Source of the DNA: CALBTQ01 sp036725605
GTDB lineage: Bacteria > Lernaellota > Lernaellaia > Lernaellales > Lernaellaceae
Assembly: GCA_036725605.1 (NCBI GenBank)
Contig: DAIMDW010000009.1
Location: forward strand, 1-64,000
DNA: 64,000 nucleotides
Reading direction: 5' to 3'
Both the position numbers and the translations under genes were made by a program. The notes under the pieces are model-generated. The model did no database searches, was not told the DNA's origin, and saw only the letters and a list, made by a program, of their open reading frames with translations. This document shows, piece by piece, positions 8,366 through 17,232 of the stretch. Each line of letters begins with the position of its first letter. Within the stretch, counting starts at the first letter, position 1.

Positions 8366-9526
8366 ATGCCTCGATTGTTGTTTTTGCTGATTGTGCTGTT
8401 TTCGTTGTGTTTAATTTCCTGCGGCGACGATGACGACGACAATGACGCCGACGACAACGCCACCGACGACGACGCGACCGACGACGATGCGACCGACGAC
8501 GATGCGACCGACGACGATGCAACGGATGACGATGCAACGGATGATGATCTGATCGATGACGATACGACCGATGACGACATCGTCGATGACGACACGGCCG
8601 ACGACGACGTGACCGACGATGACACGATCACCGACGATTATGAAAATCCGCTGTGCAAAGAATGGAACGAGGACCCGAATTGGATTGACGATCCGGTGAA
8701 CATTCACTGCCTGGTGGAAAAAGGTGAATTCGCCGATCCGAACACGCCGGCTCCCGAAACGATCCGGGTGGTCGACTGGAACATCGAACGCGGGCACTCG
8801 CTCGACGAATACATCGACCTGTTCCAAAACGATCCCACGCTCAGCGAAGCCGACGTTCTCCTCTTGCAGGAGGTGGATCGCTATTGTCCGCGCACCGACG
8901 ACCGTCACGTGGCGCGCGAACTGGCCGCGGCGCTGGCCATGGATTACGTGTACGGCGTCGAGTTCATCGAGTTGAACCAACAAAGCGGCGAACACGGCAA
9001 CGCGGTGCTGTCGCGTTTTCCCATCGTCGGCGCGCAACTGCTGCGCCATACCGATTTCGAGCAATGGTACCTCGATGCCGATCAGCCGCGCCTGGGCGGG
9101 CGCATGACCATCGCGGCCGACGTGCGTATCGGCGACAAGACGATCCGCGTCGCTTCCGCCCATCATTCCAGCGGCGTGAAATACTACTTCCGCGCCCATC
9201 ACACCCAGGCCGGCGAAACGACGGACCTGCTCGCCGCCGCCGCCGGAACGGTTATTTGGGGCGGGGATCTGAACACCGGCGTGTGGTGGGTGCTGCAGTG
9301 CGAACCGGCCATCGACCAAATTCTCAACCAAGGGTACGCGGACGCGCTGTCGGATCTGCCGCGCGACCAAAACTGGACGATGCCCGCCGATCCACCGGCG
9401 CCGGCCATGCGGTTGGATTGGATTTTCCACCGCAACGTCGACACCCTCGGCGGTCGCGTGCTGTACGAAGAGCCTTACAATGATCTGTCCGACCACCTGG
9501 GCATTTACGCCGACTTCACCCTGTAA
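8366..9526 (+). CDS. Asp-rich lipoprotein with endonuclease/exonuclease/phosphatase domain
   Basis: 386 residues. The signal peptide ends in LISC (lipobox) and is followed by an acidic stalk of DDDAT units to about residue 90. The catalytic domain shows the EEP-fold landmarks in order: VDWNIERG (Asn), LLLQEVD (catalytic Glu), HHSSG, WGGDLNTG (Asp/Asn pair), LDWIF and terminal LSDHLGIYADF (Asp-His). EEP enzymes cleave phosphodiester bonds in DNA, RNA or phospholipids; the substrate here is unknown. Being lipid-anchored, it probably acts in the periplasm or at the surface, for example on extracellular DNA (inference). It shares the stalk design of the upstream gene but has its own transcript after the terminator. 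Confidence 0.87.
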   Translation: MPRLLFLLIVLFSLCLISCGDDDDDNDADDNATDDDATDDDATDDDATDDDATDDDATDDDLIDDDTTDDDIVDDDTADDDVTDDDTITDDYENPLCKEWNEDPNWIDDPVNIHCLVEKGEFADPNTPAPETIRVVDWNIERGHSLDEYIDLFQNDPTLSEADVLLLQEVDRYCPRTDDRHVARELAAALAMDYVYGVEFIELNQQSGEHGNAVLSRFPIVGAQLLRHTDFEQWYLDADQPRLGGRMTIAADVRIGDKTIRVASAHHSSGVKYYFRAHHTQAGETTDLLAAAAGTVIWGGDLNTGVWWVLQCEPAIDQILNQGYADALSDLPRDQNWTMPADPPAPAMRLDWIFHRNVDTLGGRVLYEEPYNDLSDHLGIYADFTL

Positions 9527-9796
9527 TTATCCCGGCCGGCGACGCCTTTAAATAGCACAGCAAATAATAACCGGCGCACCCCGCTTGCTTTTATGGAAAA
9601 ATTCGTGTAAATTATGCACAATTGAAAACTGGATGATGCTCGTCGGGTTACCAGAAAACTATCGGCCGAAGCCGAACTCTCCGTTGTTGTTGCCGTTTTT
9701 GCGACACGCGCCCGCTTGCTGGGGACGAAACACACGCCCCTGCGTTTGCGTTTAACGCCGCCGACGACGCCTCACATTTTGGAAAGGAGGAGCGCC

Positions 9797-10822
9797 ATGA
9801 GCGACCATCCTGCCACCGAGGCAAAAAATCTGATCCCGGTCGTCCCGGTCGTCGAGCCCGCCGCGCCCGGCGCGTTGGAAGCGACCGACGAATGGAGCGG
9901 TCTGGAGCCCACCGAAAAGGACATGGGCCTGGTGCATTTCACCCTCGACAAAGGAGTCAAAACCACCGTGGTCGGCACCGTATACGGTTTGGATTTCGAG
10001 ATCGAAGACGCCGGGTATCGCGTCAACGTGTTTTTCGACTACTACAACAAGCGCCTCAAGGTACTCGATTACGACGCCACCGATTACAGCGCGATGATCC
10101 GCCGCCTGGCCTGGCTGGCCGAGGCGAACCGCTTCGACAAAATTTTCGTCAAGGCCGGACGCGAGGACTTCCAACGGTTCCTCTCCCACGGCTACATGAT
10201 GGAAGGCGTGCTGCGCTACTACTTTCGCGGCGAGGACGCCTACGTGCTGTCGCGGTTTTCCTCGTTGCAGCGGGTGCGTAGCGAATCGCTGATCGAGGAA
10301 GCGCAGTTGATCGAAACGCTGATCTACGATTCCGAACGCGGTGGCATGCGCAAGCTGGACCCGGACATCGAAATCGTCAGCGCCGGCGAAGAGCACATTC
10401 CGCAGTTGGCGTTCATCTACCGCGGCGTATTCGAAACCTATCCCTCGCCGCTGACCAACCCCGACTACATCAAATCGACGATGGACCGCAACGTCGTCTA
10501 TCGCCTCGCCCTGCGCGACGGCGAAGCCATCGCCGCGGCCAGCGCGGAAATCAGCCGCAAGCACGCCAACGCCGAAATGACCGACTGCGCCACACTGCCC
10601 GCCGCCCAGGGCCGGGGGCTGATGCAGCACATTCTCTCGCGGCTCGAAGACGACCTGCGCGAACGCTCGGTGACCACCGCCTACACGCTGGCCCGCGCGA
10701 TGAGCATCGGCATGAACCGCGTGTTCTTCCGCCTGGGCTACGAGTTCTCCGGCCGGCTGATCAACAACTGCGACATCTTCGGCCGCTTCGAGGACATGAA
10801 CATCTGGGTGAAGAAGCTGTAA
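9797..10822 (+). CDS. ablB: Putative beta-lysine N-acetyltransferase
   Basis: 341 residues. The C-terminal GNAT domain matches the AblB family closely: YRGVFETYPSPLTNPDYI, NAEMTDCATLPAAQGRG (acetyl-CoA loop), TAYTLARAMSIGMNRVFF, LGYEFSGRLINN and terminal EDMNIWVKKL. The N-terminal half carries the family's DKIFVKAGREDFQRFLSHGY segment. AblB acetylates beta-lysine to N-epsilon-acetyl-beta-lysine, a compatible solute. Its usual partner, lysine 2,3-aminomutase (ablA), is not next to it here. ATG 9797 is chosen because GGAAAGGAGG lies 7-8 bases upstream; the frame opens earlier (9716) but without a ribosome site. Slightly longer than typical, with an N-terminal extension of about 40 residues. Confidence 0.85.
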   Translation: MSDHPATEAKNLIPVVPVVEPAAPGALEATDEWSGLEPTEKDMGLVHFTLDKGVKTTVVGTVYGLDFEIEDAGYRVNVFFDYYNKRLKVLDYDATDYSAMIRRLAWLAEANRFDKIFVKAGREDFQRFLSHGYMMEGVLRYYFRGEDAYVLSRFSSLQRVRSESLIEEAQLIETLIYDSERGGMRKLDPDIEIVSAGEEHIPQLAFIYRGVFETYPSPLTNPDYIKSTMDRNVVYRLALRDGEAIAAASAEISRKHANAEMTDCATLPAAQGRGLMQHILSRLEDDLRERSVTTAYTLARAMSIGMNRVFFRLGYEFSGRLINNCDIFGRFEDMNIWVKKL

Positions 10823-11204
10823 AGAGTTAGGATAACTCCTTTGTCATCCTGGGGGGTGACATTCCCTCCCTGTCATCCTCGGGCGTGACCCGAGGATCTG
10901 GCGACGACAAGCACCGGGAAGCAAGAAAACTGTCGAGGCTCAACGACAAACCATTTTCCCATGGGGATGCCGCATGGGTGCAGTCAGATCCTGAAACAAG
11001 GAGACTGTCGATTTTCTCGTTTTGAGTATGAATACGTCTGCCGCCCTTCCGGGACTCGGGAAAAAATGGGGCTTTTTGCCCGACGCTTACGGGTCGGGCT
11101 ACCCTCTATCGCCCCTGAAGGGGCTGTTTGTCGCCTATCGGCGCATTTATCGACAGTCTCACAAGTTCAAGATGACAAAGAGCTCATCTTCATCGTGCAA
11201 ATAA
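10823..11204. other. Repeat-filled spacer between ablB and lon
   Basis: About 380 bases between two convergent genes. It contains the inverted repeat ATCCTCGGG/CCCGAGGAT (10875-10897), a widespread intergenic repeat type also seen near 36962, and a full copy of the 160-bp MITE-like element (11001-11160). No gene is evident. Confidence 0.7.
11001..11160 (+). mobile_element. 160-bp MITE-like element, copy 1
   Basis: Begins GAGACTGTCG and ends CGACAGTCTC, perfect 10-bp terminal inverted repeats. The 160 bp are identical to 47746-47905. The flanks read ACAAG on both sides (10996-11000 and 11161-11165), which looks like a 5-bp target-site duplication. It encodes no transposase, so it would be mobilised in trans by an element elsewhere. 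Confidence 0.8.
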
Positions 11205-13634
11205 CTACAACAACTCCGCCGTGCGGTCGGTGTGGGACGCGACGGGCTCGGCGCGTTCGCCCGGCTCGATGAACAGGTCTTCCGGATTCTCCACCGCGAG
11301 CGCGTGACGCAGCACGGTGTCCATGTTCTCGACCAGGACGATCGTCACGCCGCGCGTGATGTTCTTGGGCACCTCGGAGAGATCCTTCTCGTTTTCCTTG
11401 GGGATCAGCACCTTGGTCACGTGGGCGCGTTGCGCGGCGACGAGCTTTTCCTTGAGCCCGCCGATGGGCAACACGCGGCCGCGCAGGGTGATCTCGCCGG
11501 TCATCGCCACGTCGCGGCGCACGGGGATTTTCAGCAGCGCGCTGACGATCGCCGTGGTGATGGTAATGCCGGCCGACGGCCCGTCTTTGGGGATCGCGCC
11601 TTCAGGAATGTGAATGTGGATGTCGGTCTTGCCGTAGAAGTCGGTGGGGATGCCCAGCAACGCGGCGCGATTGCGCACGTAGGCCAGCGCCGCGCGGGCG
11701 CTTTCCTGCATGACGTCGCCGAGCTGGCCGGTGATCGACAGTTTGCCCTTGCCGGGCACGACGGCGACCTCGGCGGCCAACAGTTCGCCGCCCGCCTGCG
11801 TCCAGGCCAGGCCGTTGGTCAGGCCGATCATGTCCTGCGGTTCGATCTCCTCGATGCGGAACCGCTGCACGCCCAAATATTTGGCGATCGACTTTTCCGC
11901 CACGCGCACGCTGTCGTCGGCGTGGCCGGTCTTGGCCAGGCGCCGGGCGATCTTGCGGCAGATCGAGGCGATCTCGCGTTCGAGGTTGCGCACGCCGGCC
12001 TCGCGCGTGTAGTGGCGTACGATGTTCAGCAGCGCACCGTCGGTAAAGGTCACGTCCTTTTCGGCCAGACCGTTGGCTTCCTTCTGCTTGGGCACGAGGA
12101 AACCCTTGGCGATTTCCAGTTTCTCGTCCTCGGTATAGCCGTGCAGGCGGATGATCTCCATGCGGTCCTGCAACGCGGGCGGAATGCCGTGCAGCGTGTT
12201 GGCCGTGGTGACGAACATGACCTCGGACAGGTCGTAGTCCAGGTCGAGGTAATGATCGTTGAAGGCGTGGTTCTGTTCGGGATCGAGCACCTCGAGCAGC
12301 GCGCTGGTCGGGTCGCCGCGAAAGTCGCTGGACATCTTGTCGACTTCGTCGAGCATGAACACCGGGTTGTTCGCCCCCGCCTTTTTCATCTGCTGCATGA
12401 TCTTGCCGGGCATCGAGCCGATGTAGGTGCGCCGGTGGCCGCGGATTTCCGCTTCGTCGCGCACGCCGCCCAGGCTCATGCGCACGAACTTGCGCCCGGC
12501 CGCGCGGGCGATCGACTTGCCGATCGACGTTTTGCCCACGCCCGGCGGGCCGACCAGGCACAGGATCGGGCCCTTGAGTTTGCCGACGAGCTTTTGCACG
12601 GCGAGGTATTCGAGGATGCGCTCCTTGACCTTCTCCAGCCCGTAGTGATCCTCGTCGAGGATGCGCTCGGCCTCGTCGATGTCGAAGTTGTCCTCGGTCT
12701 TATCGTACCAGGGCAGCGTGATGATCGTGTCGATGTAGTTGCGCACCACGGCGGCTTCGGCCGACAGCGGGCTCATCATGCGCAGCTTCTTGAACTCGGC
12801 CTTGACCTTCTCGACGCCCTCGTCGCTCATCTTTTTGTTTTTGATGCGCTCTTCGAGTTCGCGCATCTCGGCTTTAAATTCGTCGCGCTCGCCCAGCTCT
12901 TTCTGAATCGCGCGCATCTGCTCGTTGAGGTACTGCTCCTTCTGCGAATGCTCGATCTGCTTTTTCACGCGCGTTTTGATTTTGCGTTCGACCTGCAGAA
13001 TTTCGATTTCGGTGCGGATGTGGCTGAAGATCTTCTCCAGGCGCAGCACCGGGTCGAGCAACTCGAGCAGTTCCTGTTTGGCTTCGAGCTTGAGGTTCAG
13101 GTGCGCGACCAGCGCGTCGGCCAGCCGGCCGGGGTTATCGATCGAGACGATCGCCTGCGCGATGTCCTGCGGCACGCGCTTGTTGAGCTTGACGAAACTC
13201 TCGAAGGCGCTGTGCACGCTGCGGATCATCGCCTCGGTTTCGATGTCGGTTTCGTCGGCCTCCTGAATCTCCTCGGCGTAGACCAGGAAGTACTCGAAGC
13301 TGGGCAGAAACTCGTGGATCTTGGCCCGCAGGCGCCCCTCGACGAGCACCTTGACGGTCTGGTCGGGCAGGCGCAGCAGTTGGACGATCTTGCCGATCGT
13401 GCCGATGCGGTAGACGTCCTCTTCCTCGGGATCGTTGGTGCGCGCGTCAATCTGCGCGGTGAGCATGATGAGCTTGTCCTTGCTCATCGCCTCTTCCAGC
13501 GCGGCGATGGACCGCTCGCGGCCGACGAACAACGGTACGACCATATTGGGGAAAATCACCAGATCGCGCAGCGGCAGCAGCGGCAACAGGCTGCGACGGC
13601 CGGCGGGCGTCTCCGGGACGGAACGTTCATTCAT
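11205..13634 (-). CDS. lon: ATP-dependent protease Lon
   Basis: 809 residues, normal length. An N-terminal substrate-binding domain (LLPLLPLRDLVIFPNMVVPL) and a long coiled segment lead to the AAA+ module with Walker A GPPGVGKTS and Walker B FMLDEVDK. The protease domain carries the Ser-Lys dyad Ser687 (PKDGPSAGI) and Lys730 (GGLKEKL). Lon degrades misfolded and regulatory proteins in the cytosol. It is the last gene of the leftward tig-clpP-clpX-lon cluster, 18 bp after clpX. The ATG is at 13634. Confidence 0.98.
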   Translation of the reverse strand: MNERSVPETPAGRRSLLPLLPLRDLVIFPNMVVPLFVGRERSIAALEEAMSKDKLIMLTAQIDARTNDPEEEDVYRIGTIGKIVQLLRLPDQTVKVLVEGRLRAKIHEFLPSFEYFLVYAEEIQEADETDIETEAMIRSVHSAFESFVKLNKRVPQDIAQAIVSIDNPGRLADALVAHLNLKLEAKQELLELLDPVLRLEKIFSHIRTEIEILQVERKIKTRVKKQIEHSQKEQYLNEQMRAIQKELGERDEFKAEMRELEERIKNKKMSDEGVEKVKAEFKKLRMMSPLSAEAAVVRNYIDTIITLPWYDKTEDNFDIDEAERILDEDHYGLEKVKERILEYLAVQKLVGKLKGPILCLVGPPGVGKTSIGKSIARAAGRKFVRMSLGGVRDEAEIRGHRRTYIGSMPGKIMQQMKKAGANNPVFMLDEVDKMSSDFRGDPTSALLEVLDPEQNHAFNDHYLDLDYDLSEVMFVTTANTLHGIPPALQDRMEIIRLHGYTEDEKLEIAKGFLVPKQKEANGLAEKDVTFTDGALLNIVRHYTREAGVRNLEREIASICRKIARRLAKTGHADDSVRVAEKSIAKYLGVQRFRIEEIEPQDMIGLTNGLAWTQAGGELLAAEVAVVPGKGKLSITGQLGDVMQESARAALAYVRNRAALLGIPTDFYGKTDIHIHIPEGAIPKDGPSAGITITTAIVSALLKIPVRRDVAMTGEITLRGRVLPIGGLKEKLVAAQRAHVTKVLIPKENEKDLSEVPKNITRGVTIVLVENMDTVLRHALAVENPEDLFIEPGERAEPVASHTDRTAELL

Positions 13635-13652
13635 GGGGCCGTCCTTTACGGC

Positions 13653-14921
13653 TTAGGCCGGCTCCGCCTTCTTTTCATAAACGACCAACGGCGGCTCGCC
13701 GACAGTGATTACCTCTTCGTTGACGACCACCTCCCGGATGTTTTCCTGGTTGGGGACGTCATACATGATATCGAGCATCACCGATTCGAGGATGGAACGC
13801 AAACCGCGCGCGCCGGATTTGCGCCGCATCGCCTCGCGCGACACCGCCCGCAACGCGCCGTCGGAGAAGGTCAGGTTGACGCCTTCCATCTCGAAGAGCT
13901 TGCGGTATTGTTTGATCAGCGCGTTTTTCGGCTCCTGCAGCACGCGCACCAGCGCGTCCTCGTCGAGCTCGTGGAGCGTGACGACGACCGGCAGGCGGCC
14001 GATGAACTCGGGGATCAAACCGAATTTCAGCAAATCTTCCGGCTGAATCTTTTCCAGAATTTCGCCGATTTTCTGTTCCTTGGTGCTGCGCACGTCGGCG
14101 CCGAAGCCGATGCTCGACTTGCCGGTGCGCCGCGTGATGATGCTCTCCAGCCCGTGGAAGGCGCCGCCGCAGATGAACAGGATGTTCGTGGTGTCGATGT
14201 GCAGGAAGTCCTGCTGCGGATGCTTGCGCCCGCCCTTGGGCGGCACGTGGGCCACGGTGCCCTCGATGATTTTGAGCAACGCCTGCTGCACGCCCTCGCC
14301 CGACACGTCGCGGGTGATCGACGGGCTGTCGGACTTGCGGCTGATCTTGTCGATTTCGTCGATGTAGATGATGCCGCGCTTGGTGCGCTCGAGATCGAAA
14401 TCGGCGTTTTGCAGCAGCGAAAGAATGATGTTTTCCACGTCCTCGCCGACGTAGCCGGCCTCGGTCAGCGTGGTGGCGTCGGCGATGGCGAAGGGCACCT
14501 GCAGCACCTTGGCCAGCGTCTGCGCCAGCAGCGTCTTGCCCGAGCCGGTGGGCCCGATCATCAGGATGTTGCTTTTTTCCAGCTCGACGTCGTCGCCTTT
14601 GCCGCGGTAGTACATGCGTTTGTAGTGGTTGTGCACCGCGACCGACAGCGCCTTTTTCGCGGCCTGCTGGCCGATGACGTACTCGTCGAGCGCCTCTTTG
14701 ATTTCCTTGGGCTTGGGAATCGAACTGGTGTCCGGACGCTCTTCCTCGTGCCGGCTCTCTTCGGCGATGATGTCGTTGCACAACTCGATGCACTCGTCGC
14801 AAATGTAAACGCTGGGACCGGCAATCAGCTTGCGCACGTCCCGCTGGCTTTTGCCGCAAAACGAGCAATGCAGATTGTGCGAATGGTCTTCACCGTTCTT
14901 GCGTTTCATCTCGTCACCCAT
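13653..14921 (-). CDS. clpX: ClpXP protease ATP-binding subunit ClpX
   Basis: 422 residues. An N-terminal zinc-binding domain (CSFCGKSQRDV, then CDECIELC) precedes the AAA+ unfoldase with Walker A GPTGSGKT and Walker B IIYIDEIDKI, plus the pore loop GYVGEDV and the ClpP-binding IGF loop (SSIGFGADV). It unfolds substrates and feeds them into ClpP. The chosen ATG (14921) overlaps the clpP stop by 8 bp, indicating translational coupling; an in-frame ATG at 14909, just after that stop, is an alternative. Confidence 0.98.
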   Translation of the reverse strand: MGDEMKRKNGEDHSHNLHCSFCGKSQRDVRKLIAGPSVYICDECIELCNDIIAEESRHEEERPDTSSIPKPKEIKEALDEYVIGQQAAKKALSVAVHNHYKRMYYRGKGDDVELEKSNILMIGPTGSGKTLLAQTLAKVLQVPFAIADATTLTEAGYVGEDVENIILSLLQNADFDLERTKRGIIYIDEIDKISRKSDSPSITRDVSGEGVQQALLKIIEGTVAHVPPKGGRKHPQQDFLHIDTTNILFICGGAFHGLESIITRRTGKSSIGFGADVRSTKEQKIGEILEKIQPEDLLKFGLIPEFIGRLPVVVTLHELDEDALVRVLQEPKNALIKQYRKLFEMEGVNLTFSDGALRAVSREAMRRKSGARGLRSILESVMLDIMYDVPNQENIREVVVNEEVITVGEPPLVVYEKKAEPA

Positions 14922-15531
14922 TCTTTTGATTCGGCTTTATGTCGGCCCTCCGGGCCATAACCTGGTCGATCAATCCATAATCTTTGGCTTCGTTCGGAGT
15001 CAAAAAGAAATCGCGGTCCGTGTCCTGCGCGATGCGCTCGATCGTCTGGCCCGTGTGATCGGCCAGAATCTCGTTGAGCATCTCGCGCATCATCTGGATC
15101 TGCTTGGCGTGGATCTCCAGGTCCGTCGCCTGGCCGCTGTACCCGCCGATCGGCTGGTGCAACACCATGCGGCTGTGCGGCAGCGAAAACCGCTTGCCCT
15201 TGGCGCCCGCGGCCAGCAGCACCGCCGCGAACGACGACGCCTGCCCGACGCAGATCGTGCTCACCGGACACTTGATGAACCGCATCGTGTCGTAAATCGC
15301 CAGGCCGGCGCTGACCTGACCGCCCGGGCTGTTGATGTACAGCGAGATATCCGCGTCCGCGTCCTCGCTCTCCAGAAACAGCATCTGGCTGATCACCAGG
15401 TTTGCCACCGTATCGTCGATGGGCAGGCCCAGCATGATGATCCGGTCCTTCAGCAAACGGCTGTAGATGTCGTAGGACCGCTCACCGCGGCTGGTTTGTT
15501 CGATAACCATCGGCACCAACATGTCGTCCAC
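14914..15531 (-). CDS. clpP: ATP-dependent Clp protease proteolytic subunit ClpP
   Basis: 205 residues. It has the serine-protease triad Ser100 (GQASSFAA), His125 (VLHQPIGG) and Asp174 (TDRDFFLTP), and the INSPGG oxyanion region. It forms the tetradecameric chamber used by ClpX. A GTG start at 15531 is chosen because AGGAG lies 5 bases upstream; the in-frame ATG three codons later is too far from it. It lies between tig (35 bp) and clpX (overlap). Confidence 0.97.
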   Translation of the reverse strand: MDDMLVPMVIEQTSRGERSYDIYSRLLKDRIIMLGLPIDDTVANLVISQMLFLESEDADADISLYINSPGGQVSAGLAIYDTMRFIKCPVSTICVGQASSFAAVLLAAGAKGKRFSLPHSRMVLHQPIGGYSGQATDLEIHAKQIQMMREMLNEILADHTGQTIERIAQDTDRDFFLTPNEAKDYGLIDQVMARRADIKPNQKNG

Positions 15532-15566
15532 CTTGCTCCTATCGCCTCCGCCCGGGGGCGGCCGCG

Positions 15567-16946
15567 TTATTCGTCCTTGTTTTCCGCTTCGTCAGATTCT
15601 TCTTCCGCCTTGACCACTTCCGCATCGTTTTCTTCAGCCGCGGCGGCCTTTTTCTCCAACGGGTCCTCCCAGGTTACCTTAGCGGCGGCAAAAAGAAAAT
15701 CCGTTACCTTCTCTTCCATCAACCGTTCGCGCAGGCCGCCCATCAGGTTTTGCTTCTGATAATAGGCGCTGATTTCGGCCACGGGGCGCTGCTGCTCGTC
15801 GGCGATGTGCTGCAGTTCGAGCTCGACGTCCTCTTCGGTCAGCTCGATGTTCTCGGCCTTGGCGATCGCCGCGAGAATGAAGGACGCCTGCACTTCCTGC
15901 TTGGACTCGTCGGCGAAGCGCTCGCGCATGCGGTCGTCGGCGGCCGGATCGTCGGGCATGGGCATGCCGAACATCTGCATCTGCATCTTCATGCGCTGGA
16001 TGCTGTATTCGATCTGGTCCTTGACGATCGAGGGCGGCACTTCGATCGGGTGTCGCTCGACCAGCTTTTTGATCAACTCCTTGCGGGCCTGGCGCTCGGT
16101 GCGCGCCTCTTCCTGCTTGAGGATCTGATCGTGGATCTTCTGCTTGAGTTCGTCGAGGGTTTCGGCCTCGCCGGTGTCCTTGGCGAATTCGTCGTCGAGC
16201 TCGGGCAGTTCCTTGGTCTGCAGCGCGTGCAGCGTCACGGTGAACACCACGTCTTTGCCGGCCAGCTTTTTCTCCCAGTAATCGGCCGGCATGGTCAGGG
16301 CGACGTCCTTGGTCTCGCCGACCTTCATGCCGATCACGCCCTCTTCGAAGCCGGGGATGAACTGCTTGGCGCCCAACGTGAGCACGTGGCCCTGGGCCGC
16401 GCCGCCCTCGAAGGGCTCGCCGTCGATCTTGCCTTCGAAGTCAATCTTGGCCAGGTCGCCGTCCTGCGCCGCGTCGTGGTCGGTCACGTCGACCACCGTG
16501 GCCGTCGATTCGCGCAGGCCCGACAGGCGGCCGTCGACCGCCGCCGGCAGCACCTGCGCCTTCTCGCGCGTGATCTCCAGACCCTTGTATTCGTTCAGTT
16601 CGACTTCCGGGTGCGTTTCGAACACGGCGACGACCGTGAGCACGCCGTCCTCGCCGATCTCGTTCTTTTCCACCTCGGGCGAACCGGCGATGCGCAGATG
16701 ATTTTCGTCGATCGCCTTGGCCAGTTCCGGACCGACCAGGTTGTTCTTCACTTCGTCCTCGGCGTAGTCGCCGTATTTGCGCTGCAACATCGACATCGGC
16801 GCTTTGCCGGGCCGAAAACCGGGAACGGCGGCTTCGCGACGGATCTGCCGGAAGACCTTATCCATCTCTTTTTTGACGGTCTCCGCTTCGATCGTCAGAG
16901 TCAGTTTCGTTTGCACCGGGCCGAGTTTCTCGATTTTGACGTCCAT
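15567..16946 (-). CDS. tig: Trigger factor
   Basis: 459 residues. The N-terminal ribosome-binding domain has the signature GFRPGKAP (near residue 45). A central FKBP-type peptidyl-prolyl isomerase domain (about 160-245) and a helical C-terminal chaperone domain follow. The tail (about 425-459) is highly charged (AAAEENDAEVVKAEEESDEA), longer and more acidic than usual. It assists folding of nascent chains at the ribosome exit. The ribosome site GAGGAAATAG precedes the ATG. First gene of the tig-clpP-clpX-lon operon. Confidence 0.96.
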   Translation of the reverse strand: MDVKIEKLGPVQTKLTLTIEAETVKKEMDKVFRQIRREAAVPGFRPGKAPMSMLQRKYGDYAEDEVKNNLVGPELAKAIDENHLRIAGSPEVEKNEIGEDGVLTVVAVFETHPEVELNEYKGLEITREKAQVLPAAVDGRLSGLRESTATVVDVTDHDAAQDGDLAKIDFEGKIDGEPFEGGAAQGHVLTLGAKQFIPGFEEGVIGMKVGETKDVALTMPADYWEKKLAGKDVVFTVTLHALQTKELPELDDEFAKDTGEAETLDELKQKIHDQILKQEEARTERQARKELIKKLVERHPIEVPPSIVKDQIEYSIQRMKMQMQMFGMPMPDDPAADDRMRERFADESKQEVQASFILAAIAKAENIELTEEDVELELQHIADEQQRPVAEISAYYQKQNLMGGLRERLMEEKVTDFLFAAAKVTWEDPLEKKAAAAEENDAEVVKAEEESDEAENKDE

Positions 16947-17232
16947 CTATTTCCTCAAAAAGGTTGATTATTCACCATTTTTGCACACTTTCCGGGGGAG
17001 ACGGAAAGAGACCTTATTTAACTCTCTCCGGGCTGCCGGTCAACCGAAAAACTGTGCTTTGCTCAATTTATGCAAAAAACCTACCAAATATTCGCGTAAT
17101 CCATTGATTTCTAACACAAAACACACGCCCAATGAATTCGCCGCCTCTAACCTGGGTGCGTGTTGGGGATAGACGGGGGAAAAGGGTCCGGCTACACTAC
17201 ACACTCTTTTCGATGGTCACGGAGGATGGTGC

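Noticed and set aside
11232..14960. 1242-codon open frame on the plus strand
   Set aside because: It is the antisense shadow of lon and clpX, produced by high-GC codon bias; lon and clpX are unmistakable on the other strand.
15750..16967. 405-codon plus-strand frame
   Set aside because: Antisense to tig.
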